From assembly GCA_963720775.1 (NCBI GenBank), contig CAVRGR010000004.1, positions 1 to 64,000 on the forward strand: a stretch of DNA of 64,000 nt, in the 5' to 3' direction. Under the pieces are notes generated by a model. The model saw only the letters and a list, made by a program, of their open reading frames with translations, was not told the DNA's origin and did not search any database. The DNA comes from JAENVT01 sp963720775 (GTDB lineage Bacteria > Actinomycetota > Acidimicrobiia > Acidimicrobiales > Ilumatobacteraceae). Within the stretch, counting starts at the first letter, position 1. Each line of letters begins with the position of its first letter. The position numbers and the translations under genes are program-made. Positions 35,139 through 42,939 of this stretch are shown piece by piece.

Positions 35139-36397
35139 CGCAGCATCGTCGCTTTCAACAGCTGTCCGGAGTGCGTGGTCGCGTCGTGCTGACGGTCTTG
35201 GTCGTGACAGCCTGCCTGTACAGCCTGCTCGGCAGCATCGGCTTTCTCTACATCGCCGACAGCGGGCGCCACGCGATCCGTGATCGTGTCGCAGAGGTCG
35301 TCGATCAACTCGAAGCCGGCCTCCGCAACGGTTCCGCCGCAGTCAGCATCACGACACCTGACGGTGTCGAGGCGGTGGCCACGAAACCTGGCTCGGATCC
35401 ATTCCCCGCGTCCGACGACATCACCGTTCGCCGCACGGTCAAGATCGGGGCCGACTCCTTCGAGCTCATCGGTCACGCCTCGCAGGCCCGGTTGACCGAC
35501 AGCCTGCGTTCCTTGTACCGGGGACTCTGGGTAGGCGTACCACTGGGCGTCATCTTGACTGCCTTCATCGCCGGTTTGGCAACCCGACGGGCGCTCCGGC
35601 CGGTGTCCGTCATCACGGATCTGGCTGCGTCCATCGACGCCGGTGATTCCGCCGTGCGAGTGCCCATACCGGAGACCGATGACGAGATCCAGCACCTCGC
35701 CCGCACCGTCAACGAGATGTTGGATCGCATCGCGGCCGGGCGGACCGCGCAGCGGCAGTTCACGTCCGACGCCGCGCACGAGCTGCGCACCCCGCTGATG
35801 GCTCTGCAGGGCGAGATCGAGCTGGCCATTCGCGCTCCGCACACCGCCGATGGAGCCTTTCTACAGCGGCTCGAGACGCTCGGACATCGCCTCGCTCAAC
35901 GTGTCGACGACCTCGTCCTGTTGTCGACACTCGACGAACAACCACCCCTCGATCTGCAACCCATCGACGTCGTCGAGATCGTTCGTGCCGAAGCCGCCAC
36001 CATGCCCTCGGGCGGTGACGCCCCCGCCATCGAGATCGTCGCCGACCCCACGCAAGCAACCATCGACGAGCGCCTCGTTGCCCGTGCAGTTCGCAACCTC
36101 ATGGCCAACGCCTGCCGCCACGCCGACCACATCGTTCGTGTCGAGACGGCGACCTTCGATGGCAGCGTTTGGATCCATGTCGACGACGACGGTCCCGGTG
36201 TCGCCGCTGACGACCGGGAGGCGATCGTTCGGCGGTTCGGCCGTCTCGATCAGGCCCGCAACGCCGATGCCGGCGGCGCCGGGTTGGGTCTCGCCATCGT
36301 GGCGTCAGTTGCTCGGGCTCACGGCGGCGAAGTCGTGGTCGCCGACTCGCAGCTCGGTGGCGCGCGAATCTCGTTGCGCCTCCCGGCGGCTCGGTGA
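35135..36397 (+). CDS. Sensor histidine kinase
   Basis: The protein has 420 residues. A first transmembrane helix (about 18-40), an outside sensor region of about 100 residues, and a second helix (about 132-152) are followed by a HAMP domain (RRALRPVSVITDLAASIDAGD), the HisKA box SDAAHELRTPL with the phospho-His, and an HATPase domain with N box (NLMANACRHADH), DDDGPGV and GAGLGLAIV. It is the partner of the overlapping response regulator. The outside domain has no recognised ligand motif. Confidence 0.93.
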   Translation: MTQHRRFQQLSGVRGRVVLTVLVVTACLYSLLGSIGFLYIADSGRHAIRDRVAEVVDQLEAGLRNGSAAVSITTPDGVEAVATKPGSDPFPASDDITVRRTVKIGADSFELIGHASQARLTDSLRSLYRGLWVGVPLGVILTAFIAGLATRRALRPVSVITDLAASIDAGDSAVRVPIPETDDEIQHLARTVNEMLDRIAAGRTAQRQFTSDAAHELRTPLMALQGEIELAIRAPHTADGAFLQRLETLGHRLAQRVDDLVLLSTLDEQPPLDLQPIDVVEIVRAEAATMPSGGDAPAIEIVADPTQATIDERLVARAVRNLMANACRHADHIVRVETATFDGSVWIHVDDDGPGVAADDREAIVRRFGRLDQARNADAGGAGLGLAIVASVARAHGGEVVVADSQLGGARISLRLPAAR

Positions 36398-36398
36398 T

Positions 36399-37301
36399 CT
36401 AGAGATCGCGTACCGCGTCGGCCAGCCGGCGCAGAACCCCTATCGCTTGCGTATCCGGACCGTCGACGAGCGGTTGCACCTCGGTGACGGGCTGGATGCA
36501 CACGTGATCCGCCCCGGCATCGAAGTGCTCGCGCAGGCGCGCGGCAATCGCCTGTTCGTCGCCCCAGGCCACGATGGCGTCGACGAGCGCGTCCGACGCG
36601 TCTCCTTCGAGGTCGTCGTCGCCCCAGCCGAGCCACCGCAGGTTCTCGACGTAGTTCGGTGCCCGGAGGTAGAAGCCTCCGGTGTGCAGGCGCGCCAGGC
36701 GTCGAGCCTCGACCGGGTCGGGCTCGAGCACCACAGCGACCTCAGGGACGAGCAGCTTTCCGGGGCCGAGGATCTCGCGTGCCCTGGCGGTGTGCTCGAC
36801 GGGGACGAAGTACGGATGGGCGCCGTCGGCCGCCGTGCCGGCGAGCGACAGCATCCGTGGACGCAACGCGGCGAGCAGCACGGGAACGTGCTCGGATGGC
36901 GCCGGCGAGTGGTGCTTGGCCGAGGCCATTCCGGCAAGGTGGTCGCGCATCGCTGCGAATGGGCGCTCGTAGGTGTCACCCCGGGCCTCGACCAGCGGCC
37001 GATGGCTGACTCCGAGGCCGGCGATGAACCGACCGGGGAACGCTTCGCCAACGGTCCTGATGGCCGAGGCAGTGTTGAGCGGATCACGTCCCCAGATGCT
37101 GGCGATGCCCGTACCGACCGTGATCGTCGACGATGCAGCCAGCAAGATGGCGGCCCGGGTGAAGGCCTCCTTGCCGCCGGGCGCCTCACCGAACCAGAAC
37201 GAGCTGTACCCCAACGATTCGAGCTCTTGGATCATCGCTCGATCGTCGACCGCGGTTCGACCGTACCCTCCTTGCCACACTCCAACGCGACCCAAACCCA
37301 T
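36399..37301 (-). CDS. Luciferase-like (LLM) F420-dependent oxidoreductase
   Basis: The protein has 300 residues, a luciferase-like TIM barrel: GRVGVWQGGYGR, LGYSSFWFGEAPG, TVGTGIASIWGRDP, then PGRFIAGLGVSHRPLVEARG, LAALRPRMLSLAGTAADGAHPYF and a C-terminal ADHVCIQPV. The motif set matches the actinobacterial F420 subgroup rather than FMN luciferases. It probably oxidises an alcohol or reduces a double bond using F420. ATG 37301 lies 6 nt behind TACGAT within the palindrome, so the message is likely leaderless; no ribosome binding site is visible. The gene is convergent with the kinase, 1 nt apart. Confidence 0.85.
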   Translation of the reverse strand: MGLGRVGVWQGGYGRTAVDDRAMIQELESLGYSSFWFGEAPGGKEAFTRAAILLAASSTITVGTGIASIWGRDPLNTASAIRTVGEAFPGRFIAGLGVSHRPLVEARGDTYERPFAAMRDHLAGMASAKHHSPAPSEHVPVLLAALRPRMLSLAGTAADGAHPYFVPVEHTARAREILGPGKLLVPEVAVVLEPDPVEARRLARLHTGGFYLRAPNYVENLRWLGWGDDDLEGDASDALVDAIVAWGDEQAIAARLREHFDAGADHVCIQPVTEVQPLVDGPDTQAIGVLRRLADAVRDL

Positions 37302-37307
37302 CGCCAG

Positions 37308-37319
37308 ATCGTATACGAA
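37308..37319. promoter_or_regulatory. Variant palindrome ATCGTATACGAA between the LLM gene and an EthD-like gene
   Basis: The site matches the consensus at 9 of 12 positions and is itself a near-perfect palindrome around GTATAC. On the minus strand TACGAT sits 6 nt before the ATG of the LLM gene. On the plus strand it could serve the EthD-like gene 70 nt downstream. It is the weakest of the eight sites. Confidence 0.55.
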
Positions 37320-37388
37320 ACACTTGCACCCGGCGAACGGGCGGTGCAGACTGCGCACAGGACTCGGGGACCGCAGGAGGCTTTCGAC

Positions 37389-37787
37389 GTGAGCAGCTAC
37401 ATCCATCTGGTGTTCAGCGAACCGCCGTCGACGGTCACTGATGACGAGTACAACACCTGGTACGACGCGCATGTGCAAGAGATCCTCTCCGTCGAAGGAT
37501 GGGAGGCAGCGACGCGCTACGCGATCGAGGCGGTCGTGGGCGCAGATGGATCCAAGAAGTTCCGGTTCCTGTCGCTCTACGAACTGAGCTGCCCGCCCGA
37601 TGTCGCCGTGGCCAACCTCGCCGCGGCCGACATGGGCAACGCCGACAGCTACGTGGAGAAGAAGGACGCCGACGAAGGCAAGCTGCCTCTGCCCGCTTGG
37701 TTCACGGCGATCGACTTCGGATCGTGGAACTGCACCCAGGTCAGCGAGCGCATCACGTTGCACGACGACGCCACTTCATCCACCTAG
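37389..37787 (+). CDS. EthD-like dimeric alpha/beta-barrel protein
   Basis: The protein has 132 residues: SSYIHLVFSEPPSTVTDDEYNTWYDAH, VEGWEAATRYAIE and a C-terminal AWFTAIDFGSWNC. It is a paralogue of the next gene (YxHLVFSE and YNTWYDAH correspond to YLVFSEKP and YRRWYADH). The GTG at 37389 has AGGAGG 9 nt upstream. The pair may bind the same intermediate as the other EthD proteins; no active-site residues are established. Confidence 0.75.
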   Translation: MSSYIHLVFSEPPSTVTDDEYNTWYDAHVQEILSVEGWEAATRYAIEAVVGADGSKKFRFLSLYELSCPPDVAVANLAAADMGNADSYVEKKDADEGKLPLPAWFTAIDFGSWNCTQVSERITLHDDATSST

Positions 37788-37813
37788 ACACTTCGAATCA
37801 AGGAGCTCGACCG

Positions 37814-38158
37814 ATGGCCAACAACGTCTACCTCGTGTTCAGCGAGAAACCCGACCACATCTCCGTCGACGACTACCGACGCTGGTACGCGGATCATGCC
37901 CAGGAGAACATCGAGAGCCCGGGGTTCGTCGATGTCCAGCGCTACGCCGTGCGGGAGGTCGTCGACGGCGAGCCGGTCGGCGGCGAGCAGCACTTGGCGC
38001 TGTACCACTACGAAGGCGACATGGCTCGGTGGCGCACCGATCTGACGAGACGGATCGCCACCGGCGACGTGGTGCTGCGCGACTGGCACCAGCAGATCAA
38101 GTTCAAGAGCTGGAGCTGCACACCGCTCGGCGGGCTGCTCACCCCGCAATCGCGCTGA
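37814..38158 (+). CDS. EthD-like dimeric alpha/beta-barrel protein, paralogue of the preceding gene
   Basis: The protein has 114 residues and begins MANNVYLVFSEKPDHISVDDYRRWYADH. The middle reads GFVDVQRYAVREVV and the end FKSWSCTPLGG, parallel to the GSWNCTQV end of its neighbour. AAGGAG lies 8 nt before the ATG, and the gene follows its paralogue after 26 nt, so the two are co-transcribed. It is convergent with the alcohol dehydrogenase gene. Confidence 0.75.
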   Translation: MANNVYLVFSEKPDHISVDDYRRWYADHAQENIESPGFVDVQRYAVREVVDGEPVGGEQHLALYHYEGDMARWRTDLTRRIATGDVVLRDWHQQIKFKSWSCTPLGGLLTPQSR

Positions 38159-38179
38159 TGTCATCCTCCACGCCGACCA

Positions 38180-39289
38180 TCACATCACGAGCACGCCGCG
38201 AATGTTCTTGCCGGCGTGCATGTCGGCATATCCCTGATTGACGTCCTCCAGCGGATACGTGCGCGTGATCAAACCGTCGAGCTCGAGCTGACCATTGCGG
38301 TACAGGTCGAGAAGCATCGGGATGTCGGAGCGGGCATTGGCAGAACCGAAGCACGAGCCGACGAGCTTCTTCTCCATGATCGTCAGATCCGCGAGGTTGA
38401 GGCTCACCGTGTTCTCACGTTGCGGATGCGCGTTCGTGACGACCACGCTTCCGAACTTGGAGGTGATAGCCATGGCGTCGGCGATCAGGGAACCATCGCC
38501 CACTCCCATGGTCATCACCACCACGTTGCACATTCGCCCCGCGGTGAGGTCGGTCACGAGCTGCAAGGCATCGGTCAGCGAGGCAGCGCTGTGCGTTGCA
38601 CCGAACTCGCCCGCCTTCTCGCGTTTGAACTCGACCGGATCGATGGCGACGATGTGGCGAGCACCGGCCAAGCGGGCGCCCTGCACCGCGTTCGAGCCGA
38701 GACCACCCACACCCACCACGGCCACCGTGTCACCCGGCTGCACACCGCCGGTGTACACCGCCGAGCCCCAGCCCGTGACCACTCCACAGCTCATCAAGCT
38801 GGCCACCTCGAAGGAGATGTCGGGATCGAAGGGGATGCAGCTGTCTTCGTGCACCACGGTGTGACGGGCGAACGTTCCGATGCAGCACATCAAGCGCAGG
38901 TCGTGACCACGTGCATGGTGACGGGCGGTGCCATCGGAGATCTGCAACCCCGAGCCCATCTCCGCGCCACGGTCGCACAATCGTGACCGGCCGTTGGAAC
39001 AGCTCGGGCAATGCCCGCAGATGGGCATGAAGTTGAGGATCACGGTGTCGCCGATCGCGAACCGCGTAACCCCTGCACCCACCTCGGTGACGACACCGGC
39101 ACCTTCGTGGCCGCCGACGAGCGGCATCGGCCAGGCCATGTCACCCGTGACGAAATGGTCGTCGGTGTGGCACATCCCCGCGGCCCGCAACTCGACCAGC
39201 ACCTCGCCGTAGCCCGGCTGATCGAGCTCGATCTCTTCGACCGACCACGGAGTACCGACTTCCCAGAGCACGGCTGCTGTGGTCTTCAT
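38180..39289 (-). CDS. NDMA-type (mycofactocin-associated) zinc alcohol dehydrogenase
   Basis: The protein has 369 residues, a medium-chain zinc alcohol dehydrogenase. It has the catalytic-zinc site AAGMCHTDDHFVTGD and GGHEGAGVV, the structural-zinc cysteines CGHCPSCSNGRSRLC and the NAD fold VVGVGGLGSNAVQGA. The opening KTTAAVLWEVGTPWSVEEIEL matches the Rxyl_3153 group, whose members keep nicotinamide tightly bound and depend on mycofactocin (or NDMA in the test tube). GGAGG lies 6 nt before ATG 39289. Its promoter shares the palindrome at 39338 with the divergent SMP-30 gene, so an alcohol formed in the pathway is the likely substrate. Confidence 0.88.
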   Translation of the reverse strand: MKTTAAVLWEVGTPWSVEEIELDQPGYGEVLVELRAAGMCHTDDHFVTGDMAWPMPLVGGHEGAGVVTEVGAGVTRFAIGDTVILNFMPICGHCPSCSNGRSRLCDRGAEMGSGLQISDGTARHHARGHDLRLMCCIGTFARHTVVHEDSCIPFDPDISFEVASLMSCGVVTGWGSAVYTGGVQPGDTVAVVGVGGLGSNAVQGARLAGARHIVAIDPVEFKREKAGEFGATHSAASLTDALQLVTDLTAGRMCNVVVMTMGVGDGSLIADAMAITSKFGSVVVTNAHPQRENTVSLNLADLTIMEKKLVGSCFGSANARSDIPMLLDLYRNGQLELDGLITRTYPLEDVNQGYADMHAGKNIRGVLVM

Positions 39290-39337
39290 CGATGGCCTCC
39301 CGTTCGGCACGACGAGGGCTTGTCGTCGATGTCACTG

Positions 39338-39349
39338 ATCATATATGAT
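39338..39349. promoter_or_regulatory. Palindrome ATCATATATGAT between the alcohol dehydrogenase and SMP-30 genes
   Basis: This exact copy sits between two divergent genes (39289 minus, 39412 plus), 48 and 62 nt from their starts. TATGAT can be read on both strands, so one site may act as -10 for both. For the plus direction TTGTCG (39320-39325) stands 18 bp upstream. The surrounding bases (TGATC before, GATC after) extend the symmetry. Confidence 0.78.
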
Positions 39350-39411
39350 CCGACGGCGTTCATCAGAGGGTTGGAGAACGCGCATCCGGCTGCACACCAG
39401 GGGGTCCATGC

Positions 39412-40329
39412 ATGACGGTTGTCAATCCAGACACGCCCGAGCTCCTGCAGCTCGTCAACGCCGACGCCGCGCTCACGCAGATCGGCTCCGGCTACGTCTT
39501 CACGGAAGGCCCTGCATGGAGCGTCGCCGAGCAGTGCCTCTACTTCAGCGACATCCCCGGTGACAAGCGGTTCCGGTGGAGCGAATCCGAGGGCATGCAG
39601 TTGGTGACGGAGCCGACGTTCAAGGGCAACGGAATGGCCTTCGACGTCGAGCGCCGCCTGATCGTGTGCGAGCACGTGTCGTCGTCGGTCACTCGGTTTC
39701 ACGCCGACGGTTACCACGAAACGGTGTGCTTCCATCACAAGGGCGTGTACCTCAACAGCCCCAACGACCTCGTCGCCTGCAAGCGCGACGGCAGCATCTA
39801 CTTCACCGATCCCGACTACGGCCGATGGAACGACTGGATCGGCTGCAAGCGTGAACCGCTCCTAGGTTTCAAGGCGGTGTTCCGCGTTCCGCACGAAGGC
39901 GGCGAGGCGCAACTGGTGTGCGATCCGGGCGAGTTCGAACAGCCCAACGGGTTGTGCTTCTCCCCCGACGAACGTCTCATGTACGTCAACGACTCGCCGC
40001 GCGCCGAGGTCAAGGTCTTCGATGTGGCCGACGACGGCATGCTCGTCAACGGCCGCGTCCTCATGACGGAAATGGGTCGCGGCACGATCGAGGAGGGCTC
40101 CGTCGACGGCATGGAGTGCGACGAGTTCGGCAACATCTGGGTCACCAGCCCCGGCGGTGTGTGGGTGCTGAGCCCAGCCGGCGAACGACTGGGCATCATC
40201 CGCACTCCGGAGGTGTGCGGCAGCCTCTGCTGGGGAGGCCCTGATCTCCGCACTCTCTTCCTCACGACGTCCACCACCGTCCACACGATGCCGGTGCTGT
40301 GCACCTCTGCTCCGCTGCCCCACTACTAG
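39412..40329 (+). CDS. SMP-30/gluconolactonase-like lactonase
   Basis: The protein has 305 residues, a six-bladed-propeller SMP-30 family protein with SGYVFTEGPAWS, LYFSDIPGDKRFRWSE, EPTFKGNGMAFDV, the metal-ligand regions YLNSPNDLVAC and EQPNGLCFSPDERLMYVNDSPRAEVKVFD, and the C-terminal RTPEVCGSLCWGGPDLRTLF. Such enzymes hydrolyse lactones with a bound divalent metal (E in FTEGPAW, N in SPND, D in NDSPRAE are the expected ligands). It is the intact paralogue of the frameshifted copy at 32662. AGGGGGT lies 6 nt upstream of ATG 39412. Confidence 0.88.
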   Translation: MTVVNPDTPELLQLVNADAALTQIGSGYVFTEGPAWSVAEQCLYFSDIPGDKRFRWSESEGMQLVTEPTFKGNGMAFDVERRLIVCEHVSSSVTRFHADGYHETVCFHHKGVYLNSPNDLVACKRDGSIYFTDPDYGRWNDWIGCKREPLLGFKAVFRVPHEGGEAQLVCDPGEFEQPNGLCFSPDERLMYVNDSPRAEVKVFDVADDGMLVNGRVLMTEMGRGTIEEGSVDGMECDEFGNIWVTSPGGVWVLSPAGERLGIIRTPEVCGSLCWGGPDLRTLFLTTSTTVHTMPVLCTSAPLPHY

Positions 40330-40347
40330 ACAGGAGACCACTCAGCC

Positions 40348-41253
40348 ATGACCGACACCGACCGTCTTCGGGAACTCGAAGATCGCGAGCAGATCCGCAA
40401 GATCTTCATCGACTACGCCAAGTACCTCGATTCGGGTGATCACGCGGGCTATGCCGGCCTGTTCTCCGACGATGGTGTTCTGGTGGCCCAGCTCGGCGAG
40501 GCGGTGGGTCCGGCGGCGATCCAGGAGGTGCTCGACAAGAACCTCGGACCGCAGGTTCGGGGTCACCTCCCCGAAGCGATCCACGTGATGAACAACCAGC
40601 GCATCGACATCGACGGCGACACCGCGACCACCACGGTCGTGTGGTTCTACCTCACGTCGGATCCCGATGGCGTGCCCACCGTGCTGCAGTCGGGCCGGTA
40701 CAGCGACGACCTCGTGCGTGACAACGGCGGATGGAAGATCAAACGGCACGACATCTCCCGGGCAATGGGCCGCTCGCCGATGGACCCACCCCCCAACACC
40801 AGGCTCGACGCTCTCGCCGCGCGGGTTCAGGCCATGGAGGACAAGGATGCGATCTGGATGCTGTTCATGGAGTACAAGCGCCACCTCGACGCCCGCGACT
40901 TCAAGGCCTATGCATCACTGTTCACCGACGACGCCGTCTGGATCGGCAACCTCGGCAAAGCGGTCGGTCCGGCGGAGATCGAAGCACTGCTGGTGCGCAC
41001 CCTCGAGGTGTATCCGAGCGATCGCGAGCGCACCTATCACCTCGTGATGAATCCTGTCGTGCAGGTCGACGGCGACACCGCCAAGGCCAAGAGCAACTGG
41101 GGGTTCATCACGCGCAACGAGAACGACCGACCGGTGTTCGAGATGCTCGGCCGCTACAGCGACCAGCTCGTGCGAACGGCCGAGGGGTGGAGGTTCAGCC
41201 GACGCGTTGCATACAGCGACATCCCGTACATCTCGCTCGACGGCATCATCTGA
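40348..41253 (+). CDS. Tandem SnoaL-like (NTF2-fold) protein
   Basis: The protein has 301 residues built from two SnoaL/NTF2 domains. Each starts with the same pattern (DREQIRKIFIDYAKYLDSGDHAGYAGLFSDDG and DKDAIWMLFMEYKRHLDARDFKAYASLFTDDA) and ends with RYSDDLVRDNGGWKIKR or RYSDQLVRTAEGWRFSR. Fusion of two such domains mimics the natural dimer. It follows the SMP-30 gene by 18 nt, so lactonase and SnoaL protein are co-expressed. Some members are hydratases or isomerases; no definite catalytic pair can be claimed. Confidence 0.82.
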   Translation: MTDTDRLRELEDREQIRKIFIDYAKYLDSGDHAGYAGLFSDDGVLVAQLGEAVGPAAIQEVLDKNLGPQVRGHLPEAIHVMNNQRIDIDGDTATTTVVWFYLTSDPDGVPTVLQSGRYSDDLVRDNGGWKIKRHDISRAMGRSPMDPPPNTRLDALAARVQAMEDKDAIWMLFMEYKRHLDARDFKAYASLFTDDAVWIGNLGKAVGPAEIEALLVRTLEVYPSDRERTYHLVMNPVVQVDGDTAKAKSNWGFITRNENDRPVFEMLGRYSDQLVRTAEGWRFSRRVAYSDIPYISLDGII

Positions 41254-41257
41254 CGTC

Positions 41258-42826
41258 TCACGACTGCGCCGCTGCTTCACCCGCCAGCGAACCGAACACC
41301 ACGGCCGGACCGATCGTCGACCCGGGCCCGGGATAGGCGCAACCGAACGGGTTGGCCGCGGCATTGCCTGCGGCGAACAGGCCAGGGATCACACCACTGC
41401 CGTCGGCGGCGAGCACGCGGCCGTGCTCGTCGGTTCTCAAACCACCCTTGGTTCCGAGACAGCCCGGCAGGAGTCGGGCCGCGTAGTACGGAGGCCCGCC
41501 GAGCGGCCGCAACTCACCGCCACCGGAGCTGAAGCGATCCCAGATGTACGAACCGCGACCGAACGCATCGGTACCGAGCGTCGCGTTGGCATTGAACCTG
41601 CGGACGGTGGACGAGAGCTCGGCGCCGGGCACGTCGATTCTGCTCGCCAGTTCGTTCAACGAGCCGGCAGATACCAGCCAGTCGCCGTCTGGAGTCGGAG
41701 CAGACATGAAGGCGAGTGGGAACCGGCGATGTCGCTCGGCATCGAACACGAGCCAACTCGGGATGCGGGCGTGCTCGAAATCGGCACCGTCGAGCTCGAG
41801 CAGGGAACGCCCGAAGTCGTTGTAGTTCGTCGCCTCGTTGCCGAACCGGCGACCATGACGGTCGACGACGATGCCGCCCGGCTTGGCCAGGTCGAGGAAG
41901 ATCATTCGATAGAAGGGAGCACCATCGATCTGCTCACCCGGAACGTGCACGGCGGCGCACCACCACGCCTCGCTCATGTTGCCGAGAGCAGCACCTGCCG
42001 ACATCCCCATGCGCAGACCGTGACCGTTGTTCGAAGGCGGCCCGGCCGGCGCCAGCACGGGCCCGCGAAGAAAGGTGGCGACGAGTTGCGGATCGCGTTC
42101 GAAGCCGCCCGTAGCCACGACCACCGACCCGCGCAGCTCCTCGGTGCCGACATCGACACCGACGACTTCGCGGCCCGAGGTCGCCAACGAGAAGCTCCCC
42201 ACCTCGGTTCGCACGTCGGGGTCGAACGGCCGCGCCGCGTCGTACAGCGCGGCGATCAAGCCGCGGCCTCGCGTCAGTACACGCGGATTCGTTCTGCGGA
42301 TCAGTTCCCGGTCGTCGGGTCGTTCGACTGCCGAGCTCTCCTCGTTGATCGTCCAAGGTGGGGTGCAGTAGGGGTCGGCACGAACGCGGGCGTTCGCCTC
42401 GTCACTGACCTGCATTGGTGCGATCTCCAGCGATCGACCTCCGCGCGACCCGCCGGGGAGTTCGCAGTGATAGTCGCTCATACCGACGAGGTGCTGCCAA
42501 TGAATGCCGACGCGATCCTCGAGGCTTCGAGCGATCCCGACGGCCTCGCGTACGTACGCCTGGCCCACCTCCGCATCGACGTCGCCGAGTCGCAAACCGT
42601 CGAGGTAGCGCAGGCCGGAGTCGATGTCGTCGGCGACACCCGCGGCCGCGGCCCACGGGTTGGCCGGAACCCAGATTCCTCCGCCGGAGATCGCCGTCGT
42701 TCCACCCAGCCACGAAGATCGTTCGAGAACCGTTACGCGGGCGCCCCTCGTCGCCGCGGCCAGCGAGGCCGCCATGCCGGCGGCGCCGGATCCGAGCACG
42801 ATGACATGTCTTTGACGATCGCTCAT
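41258..42826 (-). CDS. FAD-dependent oxidoreductase of the 3-ketosteroid dehydrogenase/fumarate reductase type
   Basis: The protein has 522 residues. The N-terminal dinucleotide fold reads VIVLGSGAAGMAASLAAA and is followed by WLGGTTAISGGGIWVPAN, a 3-ketosteroid delta1-dehydrogenase-like signature. The FAD-contacting C-terminus contains CAYPGPGSTIGPAVVFGSLAG. Proteins of this group introduce or reduce double bonds next to a carbonyl. The exact substrate need not be a steroid. ATG 42826 follows GGGGGG, 24 nt from the palindrome at 42850. It is convergent with the tandem SnoaL gene, 4 nt apart. Confidence 0.85.
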   Translation of the reverse strand: MSDRQRHVIVLGSGAAGMAASLAAATRGARVTVLERSSWLGGTTAISGGGIWVPANPWAAAAGVADDIDSGLRYLDGLRLGDVDAEVGQAYVREAVGIARSLEDRVGIHWQHLVGMSDYHCELPGGSRGGRSLEIAPMQVSDEANARVRADPYCTPPWTINEESSAVERPDDRELIRRTNPRVLTRGRGLIAALYDAARPFDPDVRTEVGSFSLATSGREVVGVDVGTEELRGSVVVATGGFERDPQLVATFLRGPVLAPAGPPSNNGHGLRMGMSAGAALGNMSEAWWCAAVHVPGEQIDGAPFYRMIFLDLAKPGGIVVDRHGRRFGNEATNYNDFGRSLLELDGADFEHARIPSWLVFDAERHRRFPLAFMSAPTPDGDWLVSAGSLNELASRIDVPGAELSSTVRRFNANATLGTDAFGRGSYIWDRFSSGGGELRPLGGPPYYAARLLPGCLGTKGGLRTDEHGRVLAADGSGVIPGLFAAGNAAANPFGCAYPGPGSTIGPAVVFGSLAGEAAAQS

Positions 42827-42849
42827 TGCCCCCCAGACATACGGTTGGG

Positions 42850-42861
42850 ATCATATATGAT
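42850..42861. promoter_or_regulatory. Palindrome ATCATATATGAT between the FAD-oxidoreductase and PhyH genes
   Basis: This exact copy lies in the 113-nt divergent region. On the minus strand TATGAT leads to the FAD-oxidoreductase ATG about 23 nt away; on the plus strand it leads to the PhyH operon. The sequence extends symmetrically as GATC on both sides (GGATC before, GATCA after). Confidence 0.77.
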
Positions 42862-42939
42862 CAGTCGAGCCGTGTCGTCACGGATCGTCCCGCCGCTGCG
42901 ACCAGACCTAACGTGACAGTCGATGAACGGGGCAGATCA

